The notes beneath the pieces are model-generated. The model did no database searches, had not been told where the DNA came from, and was given only the letters and a program-made list of their open reading frames with translations. Below are positions 31,521-40,751 of a DNA stretch of 64,000 nucleotides, one piece after another. How positions within the stretch are numbered: the first letter of the stretch is position 1; each line of letters begins with the position of its first letter. The translations under genes and the position numbers were made by a program. Source of the stretch: Asticcacaulis machinosus. Its GTDB lineage: Bacteria; Pseudomonadota; Alphaproteobacteria; Caulobacterales; Caulobacteraceae. The stretch covers positions 1,240,001 to 1,304,000 of the forward strand of contig NZ_JAQQKV010000001.1 of NCBI RefSeq assembly GCF_028550435.1, read 5' to 3'.

Positions 31521-33755
31521 ATGAAAAAACTGAGTGACTTAAAAACATATCTGTTGGCCGGTGCTTCACTGGCTACCGCCGCTTTCATCATGCCCGTCGC
31601 CGCGATGGCGCAAGAGACCACCACCGCTGAAGAGACCGTCGAAGTGATCGTCACCGCCTCTAAACGCTCTGAGCGCGTGCGGGCTGTGTCGGGCTCGGTC
31701 AGCGCGGTTGGTTCCGATGAACTTAAAGCCCTCGGTGCCCAGAGCCTTGAGGACTATATCGGCCGCGTGCCGGGTGTGACCTTTAACAAATATCTGCCGG
31801 GCGTCTCCCACGTCACCTTGCGCGGTATTGCCACCACCTCCGGCAACGCCCAGGGGCAAGGCACCACCGGCTATTTCCTGAATGACGTGCCGCTGACTGA
31901 GCCCGGCTGGACCATCGCTGTGCCTGACATCGACACCTTTGACGTCAACCGCGTCGAAGTGCTGCGCGGCCCGCAAGGCTCCCTGTTTGGCGCGGCGTCT
32001 CTGGGTGGTGCGGTCAACTATATTGTCAATACCGCCAATACCAGCGGCTATGATGCCGCTATCGAGGCCACCCTGTCGCAGACCGAAAATGCCGACTTAA
32101 GCCCCGGCCTTAAGGCCATGACCAATATCCCGATCATCGACGATAAGCTGGCGATCCGCATCGTCGGCAATTACGATAAGCAGTCGGGCTATCTTGACAA
32201 TATCGGTCTGGGCAAGGACGGCTCCAACGACATCACCACCTCCGGCGGGCGGGTCTCCGTGACCTTTACGCCGACGACGGATACCACCGTAACCTGGCTG
32301 AGCCTGTTCCAGACCATTGATGCCGAGGATTCGTCCTATCAGATTCCGGCCCTGGGCGATCTTAAGCGCTCGACCGCCATTGATGAGCCGGTCAATACCG
32401 ACATTCAGATCCACAGTCTTCGCGTCGATCATGATCTCGGCTGGGCGACCTTTACGGGTCTGGCCTCCTACCAGAAAAAGGCACAGGACTGGCAGTTCGA
32501 TTTCGACGGCCTGCGCGCGATTTACAATGCCGATCTGGGTCTGAACCTGACCAATCCGCTCTATATCCAGAGCGGTGGCCGCTCAGAGGGCCGCTCGATT
32601 GAGACCCGTCTGGCCTCCGCGCCCAGCGATAAATTTGAATGGCTGATCGGGGCCAGCTACTTCCGCTCGGACAAGGATCTTTATGAACAACTGGGCTCAG
32701 TCGGAGCCGCCGCGCAGTTTAACGCCTCGCCGCTGTTTGGGCCGGGGTCCGGGGCGGTGATCGCGCCCAATGATGACATTTTCAACGCTTTCTACAGCGT
32801 CGTAAAGGGGTCTGAAACCGCCCTGTTCGGGGAAGCCAACTACTACTTCGCGCCAAAATGGAAACTGACCTTTGGTGGTCGTCTGTTTAAAACGACCGTA
32901 TCCGACACGCCGACCTCCGCAGGCTTTGGGGTTTACGGCGCGCCCGCGTCCACGCCCGCGACATCGAAAACTACCGAGGAAGGCTTCTCGCCCAAGGCGT
33001 CGCTGACCTATAAGGCCTCTGACGACCTGATGATGTACGGTCTGGTCTCCAAGGGTTTCCGGTTTGGCACGCCCAATACACCGGGCCTGAGCGCCTTCCC
33101 GATCCCGTCCGGGTCATCGTCGGACGAACTGGTCAATTATGAACTGGGCATGCGCTCCAACTGGCTGGGCAATAAGCTGCTGGTTGATGCAACCCTGTTC
33201 TATGTCGATTGGCAGGACATTCAGCTTCGCCTGCAAACGCCGGACTTCTTCAACTATGCGGCCAATGGCGGCTCGGCCAAATCGCAGGGGATTGAGACCT
33301 CGATCTCCTTCCGGCCGACCGACAACCTCGATCTGTCGACCGCCATCACCTATACGGATGCTGTCCTGACCGAAGACCTGTTCATCCTGTGGGCCGGTAC
33401 GGCGCCAAAGGGTTCACGTCTGGCCGGGTCGTCGGAATGGACGGTCGCCAATACGGCAACCTACCGCTTTGGCGGCAGCTATAGTCCGGTGCTGATGCTG
33501 ACCCATCAGTATGTCTCAGAGGGTTACAGCGACATGAACTCCTCCATTCCGGGGGCGACACCGAACCTTCAGGGCGACTATAACCTGATCAATGCCCGCC
33601 TGCGCGCCACTTTGGGCAAGACCACGGTTTCGGTCTTTGCCAACAATATCTCGGATGAGCGCGGCGTTACCCGTACGGTCGCCGAAATCAACGGCATCGG
33701 CGAAGGTATCGTGCGCCCGCGCACGGTTGGCGTCTCGCTGTCGTGGGCGTATTGA
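31521..33755 (+). CDS. TonB-dependent receptor
   Basis: This 744-residue outer-membrane importer has a signal peptide at residues 1-30 (cleavage after AMA), a TonB box in EVIVTASKR at about 43-50, and a plug at about 55-170. The plug carries the motifs LGAQSLEDYIGRVPGV, VEVLRGPQGSLFGAASLGGA and the NYIVN end. A 22-strand barrel closes with VSLSWAY. There is no STN domain, so no surface signalling. GTAGGGG lies just before the ATG. The next gene, 29 bases downstream, is a prolyl-oligopeptidase, so the cargo may be a peptide; that is inferred from context. Confidence 0.94.
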   Translation: MKKLSDLKTYLLAGASLATAAFIMPVAAMAQETTTAEETVEVIVTASKRSERVRAVSGSVSAVGSDELKALGAQSLEDYIGRVPGVTFNKYLPGVSHVTLRGIATTSGNAQGQGTTGYFLNDVPLTEPGWTIAVPDIDTFDVNRVEVLRGPQGSLFGAASLGGAVNYIVNTANTSGYDAAIEATLSQTENADLSPGLKAMTNIPIIDDKLAIRIVGNYDKQSGYLDNIGLGKDGSNDITTSGGRVSVTFTPTTDTTVTWLSLFQTIDAEDSSYQIPALGDLKRSTAIDEPVNTDIQIHSLRVDHDLGWATFTGLASYQKKAQDWQFDFDGLRAIYNADLGLNLTNPLYIQSGGRSEGRSIETRLASAPSDKFEWLIGASYFRSDKDLYEQLGSVGAAAQFNASPLFGPGSGAVIAPNDDIFNAFYSVVKGSETALFGEANYYFAPKWKLTFGGRLFKTTVSDTPTSAGFGVYGAPASTPATSKTTEEGFSPKASLTYKASDDLMMYGLVSKGFRFGTPNTPGLSAFPIPSGSSSDELVNYELGMRSNWLGNKLLVDATLFYVDWQDIQLRLQTPDFFNYAANGGSAKSQGIETSISFRPTDNLDLSTAITYTDAVLTEDLFILWAGTAPKGSRLAGSSEWTVANTATYRFGGSYSPVLMLTHQYVSEGYSDMNSSIPGATPNLQGDYNLINARLRATLGKTTVSVFANNISDERGVTRTVAEINGIGEGIVRPRTVGVSLSWAY

Positions 33756-33784
33756 TTTAGTTAGATTTCGTAAGGATACCCGAC

Positions 33785-35929
33785 ATGAACCGGCGACAGT
33801 TTTTAGTATCAGCGTCTGCCGCGGCGTTCATGTCGGCTCCTTTGGGGGCTTGGGCTCAAGTGGGGGCATTGCCACCGCCCATGCCCGCGATACGACCCAA
33901 ACGAATTGAGCAGCTTGGGCGGGTGCGTATCGACAACTATGCCTGGCTGCGCGACCCGAATTACAGCGCCTTTCTGAAAGGCGAGCGCCCGCTCGACCCT
34001 GAGATTGAAGCCCATCTGAACGCTGAAAACGCCTATGCCAATCAGGTCATGATCCCGACCCAGGCGTGGCAGGGCACCTTTGCCGTCAACATGATGGCTA
34101 TGGCGGCGGCCTCAGACCCGATCCCGTCACCCCCCAAAGGCGGATATATCTACTACACCTATGTTCGCCCCGGCGAAGATCATCTGGTGCACGCCCGCAA
34201 ACTCGCAGGCGGCGGCGATGAGCAGGTGCTGCTCGATGAACAGGCGCGGTCACGCGGTCAGAGCTATTACCGCGTCATCGAAGCGCAAATCTCCCCCGAC
34301 CATAGCCTGTTTGTCTGGGCCGAAGACCTGAAAGGTTCCGACCGGCACCGCATCTGCGTTCATGACCTTAAAACCGGCGATATCCGGTCTTGGGAAGACG
34401 GCTATGGCTGGTCGGGCCTAACCATATCCGCTGACTCGCAGTGGGTGTTCTGGATCTGGCGCGATCCATATGGTCGTCCGGCCAAGGTTTACCGCGCCAA
34501 TACTCGTGGGCCACTTGAGCAGACCTTAGTGTACGAAGAAAACGACCCGGCCCTGTTTGTCTCGATCGGGCGGATGGCGTCAGATGCCTATAACTTCATT
34601 CATATTTCCGGCCCCGATGTCGACGAATGGCGGCTGATCCCCGCAGGCGCGCCGACCACACCGCCGCAACTGATGCAGGCGCGCAATCCCGGCCTGCACT
34701 ACGAAGTCTGCGACTGGAACGGCAAGCTGGTTGTCACAACGGATGCGGACGGTGCGATTGATGGCAAGCTGATGACCGCCCGGCCCGGTCAAGCCGCCTC
34801 TGACTGGCAACCGTTCCGGCCTTATGCCGCAGGAACCCACATCCTCAGCGTCACCCCGTTTAAGGATCATCTGGTCATCCGCCAGCGCCGTGAGGGGCAG
34901 ATTGAGATCATGATTTTGAGTAAGGACGGGGAGCCGGCATATGCAGGCTTCGAGGAACCGGCCTATGATGTTACCCTGGCTGATTATCAGGTCTTTGACA
35001 GCGCAACCCTACACCTGATCTATCAGTCCCCGCGCACCCCGCCGCACCATATCGATTACGATATGACCACCGGCACCCTAACCATCATTGCCCGCCAGAC
35101 GGTCGCCAATTTCGACCCGGAAAACTATGAGGTGCGCCGCCTGATAGCCCCGGCTCCTGATGGCGAAACCGTGCCCGTAACGGTACTGATGCGGGCAGGC
35201 ACCAAGCTGAACGGTCAGTCACCGCTGCTGCTCTATGGCTACGGCGCCTACGGCCTGTCATCGGAGGCCGAGTTTTCCATCCCCGCTCTGGCTCTGGTCG
35301 AACAGGGCTTTATCTATGCCATCGCCCATGTGCGCGGCGGCTCGGAAAAAGGCCGCAACTGGTTCCTCAATGGACGGCGTTTCAAAAAGGCCAACAGTTT
35401 TACCGATTTCAACGCCTGCGCCGAGTATCTGATCAAACAGAAATATACCCGAAAACGTAAGATCGTCGCCTACGGCCTGTCAGCGGGCGGGCTGCTGGTC
35501 GGCGGCGCCATGAACCTGCGCCCTGATCTCTATGCCGGGGTGATCGCGCAGGTGCCGTTTGTCGATATGCTCAACACCATGTCCGATGACACCCACCCGC
35601 TGGTGCCCGCCTTCCGGCCGGACTGGGGTGATCCTCTGGCTGATCCGGTCGCCTATGACTATATCGCCTCGATCTCGCCCTATGAGAATGTCCGCAACGC
35701 CGCCTATCCGATGGTACTGGCCACCGCCGGTGTGCGCGATGACCGGGTCAGTTATTGGGAAGCCGCCAAGTGGGTTGCCAACCTGCGCGCCCACACGACC
35801 TCAGATAAGCCCATCCTGTTCCGCGTCAATATGACTGCGGGCCACCAAAGCGCGTCGGGCCTGCTGGATGTCTATGCCCAGATGGCGACCTTGTGGGCCT
35901 TTGCTCAACTGAGTGTGTACGACGCATGA
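33785..35929 (+). CDS. Prolyl oligopeptidase (S9A family), exported
   Basis: This serine peptidase cuts short peptides after proline. The N-terminal signal MNRRQFLVSASAAAFMSAP is a short Tat-like leader. A seven-bladed propeller (about residues 90-420) is followed by the alpha/beta-hydrolase domain. The catalytic triad is Ser566 in YGLSAGGLL, Asp652 in GVRDDRV and His687 in TAGHQSASG. YGYGAYGLS and HVRGGSEKGRNW are also typical. At 714 residues it has full family length. Cotranscription with the TonB receptor upstream suggests a peptide-scavenging pair. The downstream gene starts inside its stop. Confidence 0.94.
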   Translation: MNRRQFLVSASAAAFMSAPLGAWAQVGALPPPMPAIRPKRIEQLGRVRIDNYAWLRDPNYSAFLKGERPLDPEIEAHLNAENAYANQVMIPTQAWQGTFAVNMMAMAAASDPIPSPPKGGYIYYTYVRPGEDHLVHARKLAGGGDEQVLLDEQARSRGQSYYRVIEAQISPDHSLFVWAEDLKGSDRHRICVHDLKTGDIRSWEDGYGWSGLTISADSQWVFWIWRDPYGRPAKVYRANTRGPLEQTLVYEENDPALFVSIGRMASDAYNFIHISGPDVDEWRLIPAGAPTTPPQLMQARNPGLHYEVCDWNGKLVVTTDADGAIDGKLMTARPGQAASDWQPFRPYAAGTHILSVTPFKDHLVIRQRREGQIEIMILSKDGEPAYAGFEEPAYDVTLADYQVFDSATLHLIYQSPRTPPHHIDYDMTTGTLTIIARQTVANFDPENYEVRRLIAPAPDGETVPVTVLMRAGTKLNGQSPLLLYGYGAYGLSSEAEFSIPALALVEQGFIYAIAHVRGGSEKGRNWFLNGRRFKKANSFTDFNACAEYLIKQKYTRKRKIVAYGLSAGGLLVGGAMNLRPDLYAGVIAQVPFVDMLNTMSDDTHPLVPAFRPDWGDPLADPVAYDYIASISPYENVRNAAYPMVLATAGVRDDRVSYWEAAKWVANLRAHTTSDKPILFRVNMTAGHQSASGLLDVYAQMATLWAFAQLSVYDA

Positions 35930-36552
35930 TGGATCCGAAACCGCCTAAATATGCGCCGCACAGCGATGCGGATATCATGCGCCTGATCGAAGCTCACCCC
36001 TTTGCCTGGATCGTCTCAACAGGTGCCGGTTTCGGGGCGACGCCCCTGCCCTTGCGCCCACGCTTAAATGCAGACGGCCAACTTATCGCCTTTGCCGGAC
36101 ACTTTGCCCGATCAAACCCGCAGGTCGAACGGATCAAGGCCCACCCGCGGGCCCTGATCCTGTTTATGGGCCCGCACGCCTATGTGTCGCCGTCATGGAT
36201 GACCGACCGCACTCAGGCCCCGACCTGGAACTACATGTCGGCAGCGTTTGAATGTGACCTGAGCTTTATCGAGGATGCCGCCGGCATCGAAGCTGATCTC
36301 AATGACCTGATTGCCGCGATGGAGAACGGCCGTCCCAATTCATGGTCGATGGCTGAGATGGGTGAGCGCGCTCACCGACTGGCGCGCGGCATCATCGGGT
36401 TTCGCGCCGACATCGTCTCATCAAATGCCGCCTTCAAGCTGGGGCAGGATGAGCGCGACGACGTTTTCACCGATATTCTGAACGGCCTGACACAGGAAGG
36501 AGAGGATGATCTGACGCAACAGATGCGCACCTACAATCCCGACCGCGTCTAA
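35926..36552 (+). CDS. PaiB-like FMN-binding protein
   Basis: This 208-residue protein of the PaiB/FMN-binding negative transcriptional regulator family has a split-barrel flavin fold with the family pattern PLPLRPRLNADGQLIAFAGHFARSNPQ, YVSPSWMTDRTQAPTWNYMS. The start overlaps the peptidase stop as ATGATGA (ATG at 35926 or 35929), so it is translated from the same message. Bacillus PaiB affects protease and sporulation genes. Linkage with a prolyl peptidase here is consistent with control or redox metabolism of peptide products, but the molecular role is unproven in the family. Confidence 0.85.
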   Translation: MMDPKPPKYAPHSDADIMRLIEAHPFAWIVSTGAGFGATPLPLRPRLNADGQLIAFAGHFARSNPQVERIKAHPRALILFMGPHAYVSPSWMTDRTQAPTWNYMSAAFECDLSFIEDAAGIEADLNDLIAAMENGRPNSWSMAEMGERAHRLARGIIGFRADIVSSNAAFKLGQDERDDVFTDILNGLTQEGEDDLTQQMRTYNPDRV

Positions 36553-36560
36553 CTTCTGGC

Positions 36561-37403
36561 CTAGCTTCTGGGCTGCCCTTTCGGGTCAAAATACTGGCTG
36601 GGCGAAGCGCCAAACGCGCGCTGAAACATGGCGGTAAAGGCCGACGGGCTGTTGTAACCGACATCATAGGCGACTGAGGTGACCGACTTGCCTTGCGACA
36701 GCATGGAGATGGCTTCGGCCAGCCTGACCTGCTGGCGCCACTCGGAAAAGCTGACGCCAGTTTCACGGCGAAAGGCACGGGTAAAGGTGCGCCGCCCCAT
36801 GCAGGCAACATCGGCCCAGTGGTCAAGGTCATCTTCGCTTGAGGGGTCATCCATGATCGCCCGGCAGATGCGCACCAGACGCGGATCGGACGGCATCGGC
36901 ACATTGAGCGCCGACACCGGATGCTCAACCGCTTCGGCAATCTCATCCAGGATCAGCTCCATGATCCGCGCGTCGCGTCCGGTCAGGGCATACTCGATCG
37001 GCAGGTGGCTGGCTTCGATAATCAGTTCCCGCAGAAGCGGGGAAATCTTCAGGCTCTGGCACCGGCTCGGCAAGCGCGGATCGGTTTCAGAGGCGACATA
37101 AAGGGTTTTTAAGGACACATGACCACGACAATGGGCTTCGTGACGGACACCAGCCGGCATCCACACCCCACGTTGGGGCGGGATGGTGAAGCTGACCGCA
37201 TCGGTGATCACCGTCATCACGCCTTCGGTCGCGTACAAGAGCTGGGCGCGTTCGTGGGCATGGGGCGGATCGACAAAACCCGTCGGATATTCGTCGATCA
37301 GCACCGCAATCGGGCGATTGACGTGCTGATAATCTTCGCCGTGGGTGCTGCGGATCGCCTTAACTACCATATGGCCCAAATTAGACGATTTTCGATCCAT
37401 CAC
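36561..37403 (-). CDS. AraC-family regulator with cupin domain
   Basis: This 280-residue transcription factor has an N-terminal cupin-type sensor (about residues 40-120, DPPHAHERAQLLYATEGVMTV, GVWMPAGVRHEAHC). Two AraC helix-turn-helix motifs follow at about 180-275 (MGRRTFTRAFRRETGVSFSEW; SVAYDVGYNSPSAFTAMFQRAFG). The architecture matches the group exemplified by NimR/YdeO-like regulators. It is divergent from the HSL-type esterase with a 62-base intergenic space, so that gene is its most likely target. It is convergent with the PaiB-like gene, eight bases apart. Confidence 0.92.
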   Translation of the reverse strand: MMDRKSSNLGHMVVKAIRSTHGEDYQHVNRPIAVLIDEYPTGFVDPPHAHERAQLLYATEGVMTVITDAVSFTIPPQRGVWMPAGVRHEAHCRGHVSLKTLYVASETDPRLPSRCQSLKISPLLRELIIEASHLPIEYALTGRDARIMELILDEIAEAVEHPVSALNVPMPSDPRLVRICRAIMDDPSSEDDLDHWADVACMGRRTFTRAFRRETGVSFSEWRQQVRLAEAISMLSQGKSVTSVAYDVGYNSPSAFTAMFQRAFGASPSQYFDPKGQPRS

Positions 37404-37465
37404 CTATAGCAAGCCAGACACAGTTGATTAAAAAGATACCACCAGAGCACGGAAAGTATGACGAC

Positions 37466-38443
37466 ATGACGGCGCAGATTTTAACCTTGGCAGGGGCCGA
37501 TTTAGACGCCGATATTGCGCGCTTTATCGCCATTACGTCTGAGGCCTATCGCAGCCATCCGCCGTTTGAGACCCTGTCGCCCACAGAGATCCGCGCCGTG
37601 GCCGAAGCGGTGCGCAAACCGTGGGTGAAGGGCGGCCCGGTCATGGCCCGCACCGAGGAACACAGGGTGCCGACACCTTATGGTGCGGTTCGCGTGCGTC
37701 TGCATGATCCCCGGCCTTCACCTGAACCAAAACCGGTTCTGATCTATGTCCACGGCGGCGGCTGGATGCTGTTTTCCATCGACACCCATGACCGGTTGAT
37801 GCGTGAATATGCCGCCCGCAGTGGGTTTATGGTCATCGGCGTAGACTACAGCCACGCCCCCGCCGCCCGCTTTCCAGTCGCGCTGAATGAGGTTTTAGCG
37901 ACCATTCATTGGGTACACGACCATGCGCACGTCTTAGGTGTCGATGCGGACCGCATAGCTATTGGCGGGGATTCGGTCGGCGGCAATATGTCGGTGGCCG
38001 CCGCTTTAAGCCTGCGCGATAGCGGCCAGGGCGATCTGCTCAAAGGTCTGTTGCTCAATTACGGTGCCTTCGATGACGTGTGCGCACCGGAGGACATCGA
38101 GCGCTACGGCGGTGACGGCTATATGCTGACCGCCGAAGAAATGGTCGTGTTCTGGGACAATTATCTCAACAGCGACGATGAGCGCCAGAACCCGCTGGTC
38201 GTGCCGATGCGTGGCGACATGACCGGCCTGCCACCGGCCTTTTTCGCGGTGGCGCAGTGCGATGTCCTGCGCGGCCAGAGCCTGAAACTGGCCGATAAAA
38301 TGCACGCCGCCGGTGGGGACGCGCACACCATAGTCTATCCCGGCGCATCCCACAGTTTCCTTGAGGCCGTGTCCATCGCGCCTTTGGCCGCACAGGCGCT
38401 GGAGGACGGCGCGCAGTGGTTGAAACAACGCCTTTTCGCCTAA
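37466..38443 (+). CDS. HSL-family (family IV) esterase
   Basis: This 325-residue alpha/beta-hydrolase is from the bacterial hormone-sensitive-lipase group, acting on short acyl esters. The oxyanion motif HGGGW is at residues 96-100, nucleophile Ser170 is in GGDSVGG, the acid Asp is in AQCDVLRG and the His in GASHSF. An N-terminal cap precedes the domain. The ATG at 37466 has GGAAAG upstream; the frame opens earlier at 37424 without support. There is no signal peptide, so the enzyme is cytoplasmic. The divergent AraC gene probably controls it. Confidence 0.92.
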   Translation: MTAQILTLAGADLDADIARFIAITSEAYRSHPPFETLSPTEIRAVAEAVRKPWVKGGPVMARTEEHRVPTPYGAVRVRLHDPRPSPEPKPVLIYVHGGGWMLFSIDTHDRLMREYAARSGFMVIGVDYSHAPAARFPVALNEVLATIHWVHDHAHVLGVDADRIAIGGDSVGGNMSVAAALSLRDSGQGDLLKGLLLNYGAFDDVCAPEDIERYGGDGYMLTAEEMVVFWDNYLNSDDERQNPLVVPMRGDMTGLPPAFFAVAQCDVLRGQSLKLADKMHAAGGDAHTIVYPGASHSFLEAVSIAPLAAQALEDGAQWLKQRLFA

Positions 38444-38463
38444 GGTAAACCACACCAAACTGC

Positions 38464-38478
38464 AAATGCCTCGCATTT
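38464..38478. promoter_or_regulatory. Inverted repeat upstream of the iron module
   Basis: AAATGCCTCGCATTT has perfect 6-base arms around CTC, 39 bases before the membrane protein gene. Its position and AT-rich arms would suit a metal-dependent repressor, but it does not match a consensus I can name. Confidence 0.3.
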
Positions 38479-38516
38479 TACTTTACACTACAAAGCCAAT
38501 TTGATATCGCCAGCCA

Positions 38517-39110
38517 ATGACATTGCTACTTACTCTCATTGCTATCGCTCTGATCGCCGCCGCTATTGGTTTACTATATGCCAAATGGCGCGGCGAAGGT
38601 TTGCCCGCTTTTGCACTTGGGCTTGCTGTGCCGCTGGCCTGGGCGTTTCTGTTCGTATCGGCGGCTTTGTGGATGCGGGCCTATACACCGGATTTTGGCC
38701 TGTCGGTCGGGTTTCTGTTTTTCATGAGCCTGCCGCTGATCATTATTGGCTGGCAGGGCTATAGAGGCTGGAAATCCGCCGCACCGGCCCGTGAGCGCCG
38801 CGAACGTGACGCCGCAGAGCCCACAGCCTCCCCCGGTAAAGGCCTGCGCATCACCGCGCGGCTGCTGTCCTGCCTGATTGCCGCCCCCCTTACCGGCATG
38901 GCTATGGGGCTTCTGGCATGGGCCTATATGCCGGGACATGGCTCCACCCGTTATGCCTGGGCAGTGTTTTTCTTCACAATGTCATTTGCCGTCGCCCTGA
39001 TTGTGGCTGTGGCAGCCCAGCGTCCGTGGCGGGCCACCGGCCTGATCGTCGCCACAGGCGCCGCCGCCTCTGCCCTCGTCAGCCTGCCGATCCTCAACGG
39101 AAGCGTTTAA
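38517..39110 (+). CDS. Hypothetical six-helix membrane protein of the PepSY module
   Basis: This 197-residue integral membrane protein has about six hydrophobic segments (near residues 2-20, 30-50, 58-76, 115-138, 145-165, 172-190). A charged cytoplasmic linker lies in the middle (APARERRERDAAEP). I do not recognise a named family. Its stop is two bases before the ATG of the PepSY protein, and the siderophore receptor follows. It is therefore probably an accessory part of an iron-uptake or ferric-siderophore reduction system, which is inference from context only. Confidence 0.75.
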   Translation: MTLLLTLIAIALIAAAIGLLYAKWRGEGLPAFALGLAVPLAWAFLFVSAALWMRAYTPDFGLSVGFLFFMSLPLIIIGWQGYRGWKSAAPARERRERDAAEPTASPGKGLRITARLLSCLIAAPLTGMAMGLLAWAYMPGHGSTRYAWAVFFFTMSFAVALIVAVAAQRPWRATGLIVATGAAASALVSLPILNGSV

Positions 39111-39112
39111 AT

Positions 39113-40624
39113 ATGTCCGTCTGGCCCAAAGTCCCCGCCCCGTTTGTTCGCCGTTTGCTGAGCGGTCATAAAATTCTGGGCCTTGCCCTGTGCGGCATCC
39201 TGTACCTGATCTGCATGACCGGCTGGGCCGGGGTCTATTATGTTGAGGTTGAGCGCTGGGAACGGCCCAATGTGCCCGAATTCTCCGTCGCCAGCCCCGA
39301 AGCCATTGCCCGCGCCACCGCCGATATGCGCGCCGTTATGCTGGCGGATGATCACCGCGGGCCGCTGGACACGGATCTTTATATCACCACCCCGTCGCAG
39401 GCCATGCCGCGCCTGACGGTGGGCTATGGTCACGAATCCCGCGCCTATGATCAGGACGGGCGCTATGTCGGCGAAGCCAGCCACGACCTGACCCACTTCC
39501 TGACCGAACTGCACTACTATCTGCACCTGCCGGAAACCTTTGGGATGATCGTGGTCTGCCTGTTCGGGGTCGGCATGATGGCCCTGCTGATCGGCGGGGC
39601 CTTGTCTCACCCCAAGATGTTCCGCGACGCCTTTGCCATCCGGGTGCGTCGTCAGGGCCATCTGACCCGCGCCGACATCCATAACCGCATCGGGGCGTGG
39701 ACCCTGCCGTTCGGGCTGATCATTACCCTGACCGGTACCGCGATTGGCCTTGGCCAACTGGTAGCCCTCGTGATGGGCGCGCTCTATTACGATGGCAACA
39801 GCCTCAAAGCCTATGAGCCAATCTTTGGCACCCCCGAAGAAGTGACCGCCGCCACCGGAGGCTTACCGCTTCAGGACGGCGCCATGATCAACGCCGTCAA
39901 TAACCTCAAGGCTGCCCAGCCGGATCAGCCGATAACCTTTATCGCCATACGCATGGTCGGCACCCCGACCGAGTTTATCGAAATCACCACCAAGCCCAAT
40001 CAGCGTCTGGTCTACGGTGAGGCGTGGCGGTTTGATTCTCAGGGTAACCTCAAGGGCAGCTACCACCTGTCAGATGGCCCGGCTGGCCGTCAGGTCGCCG
40101 CCAGCCTTTATGACCTGCATTTCGGATCGTTTGGCGGCTGGCCGGTTAAGCTGATCTACGTCATTCTGGGCTTTGGCCTGACAGTCATGATCGCGGCTGG
40201 CCTCGATATCTGGCTGATCAAATCGGCGGAAAAAGGAAAGCCCCACCCGCTCATCCACCGCCTGTGGACCGTGCTGATCTATGGCTCACCCGCCCTGATT
40301 GCGGCGACCTTTGCGTTGGGCATGGGACTTAATGTCCCGCCCGTTCCGGTGTTCTGGGGCGGCATGGCGTTGATGGCTGTGGCCACATTGGCCACAGCAC
40401 GCCTAACCACACCCATTGCCGACGTGTCACGCCTGATGCGGCTGGCTCTGGGTCTGAGCCTGCTGGCGATGGCCGGTGTCCATCAGGCGACCCACATGTC
40501 GTTCACCGCCGCAGCACTTCAGGTCAATATCGTGCTGATCCTGTTAGGCGTCGGGCTGACCCTGACCGCGGCGCGAGGCTGGCTCACGGCCCGTAAGGCG
40601 ATGCTGTTGCAAATAGGTCAATAG
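39113..40624 (+). CDS. PepSY-associated transmembrane protein
   Basis: This 503-residue inner-membrane protein has a PepSY/PepSY_TM layout. A first helix at about 20-42 precedes a periplasmic PepSY-like region (DMRAVMLADDHRGPLDTDLY). Helices follow at about 142-165 and 190-225, then a second periplasmic stretch and further helices toward the C-terminus (about 345-370, 385-430, 440-495). Such proteins accompany TonB siderophore receptors and are thought to reduce or release iron from the siderophore in the periplasm. The frame opens upstream to 38918, but the ATG at 39113 is two bases after the preceding stop and is the natural start. Confidence 0.9.
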   Translation: MSVWPKVPAPFVRRLLSGHKILGLALCGILYLICMTGWAGVYYVEVERWERPNVPEFSVASPEAIARATADMRAVMLADDHRGPLDTDLYITTPSQAMPRLTVGYGHESRAYDQDGRYVGEASHDLTHFLTELHYYLHLPETFGMIVVCLFGVGMMALLIGGALSHPKMFRDAFAIRVRRQGHLTRADIHNRIGAWTLPFGLIITLTGTAIGLGQLVALVMGALYYDGNSLKAYEPIFGTPEEVTAATGGLPLQDGAMINAVNNLKAAQPDQPITFIAIRMVGTPTEFIEITTKPNQRLVYGEAWRFDSQGNLKGSYHLSDGPAGRQVAASLYDLHFGSFGGWPVKLIYVILGFGLTVMIAAGLDIWLIKSAEKGKPHPLIHRLWTVLIYGSPALIAATFALGMGLNVPPVPVFWGGMALMAVATLATARLTTPIADVSRLMRLALGLSLLAMAGVHQATHMSFTAAALQVNIVLILLGVGLTLTAARGWLTARKAMLLQIGQ

Positions 40625-40635
40625 CCTCATCAATT

Positions 40636-40650
40636 TGCAATTAATTCTCA
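40636..40650. promoter_or_regulatory. Fur-box-like site upstream of the siderophore receptor
   Basis: TGCAATTAATTCTCA matches 12 of 15 positions of the symmetric Fur-type pattern TGAGAATNATTCTCA. It is 102 bases before the receptor ATG and just after the PepSY gene. The gene content (siderophore receptor, PepSY protein) makes iron repression likely. Confidence 0.45.
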
Positions 40651-40751
40651 ATCGAAGTTGACTTCCGCGCCCGCAAGAGTCATTGCGACGCATTATTGAA
40701 AATAAACTGGCGACTTTGTGTGTGACCAGTTCAAACAAAGGCCTTAATCCT

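Noticed and set aside
38918-39112. N-terminal extension of the PepSY protein
   Set aside because: It overlaps the preceding membrane protein gene in another frame. The ATG at 39113 follows that stop by two bases.
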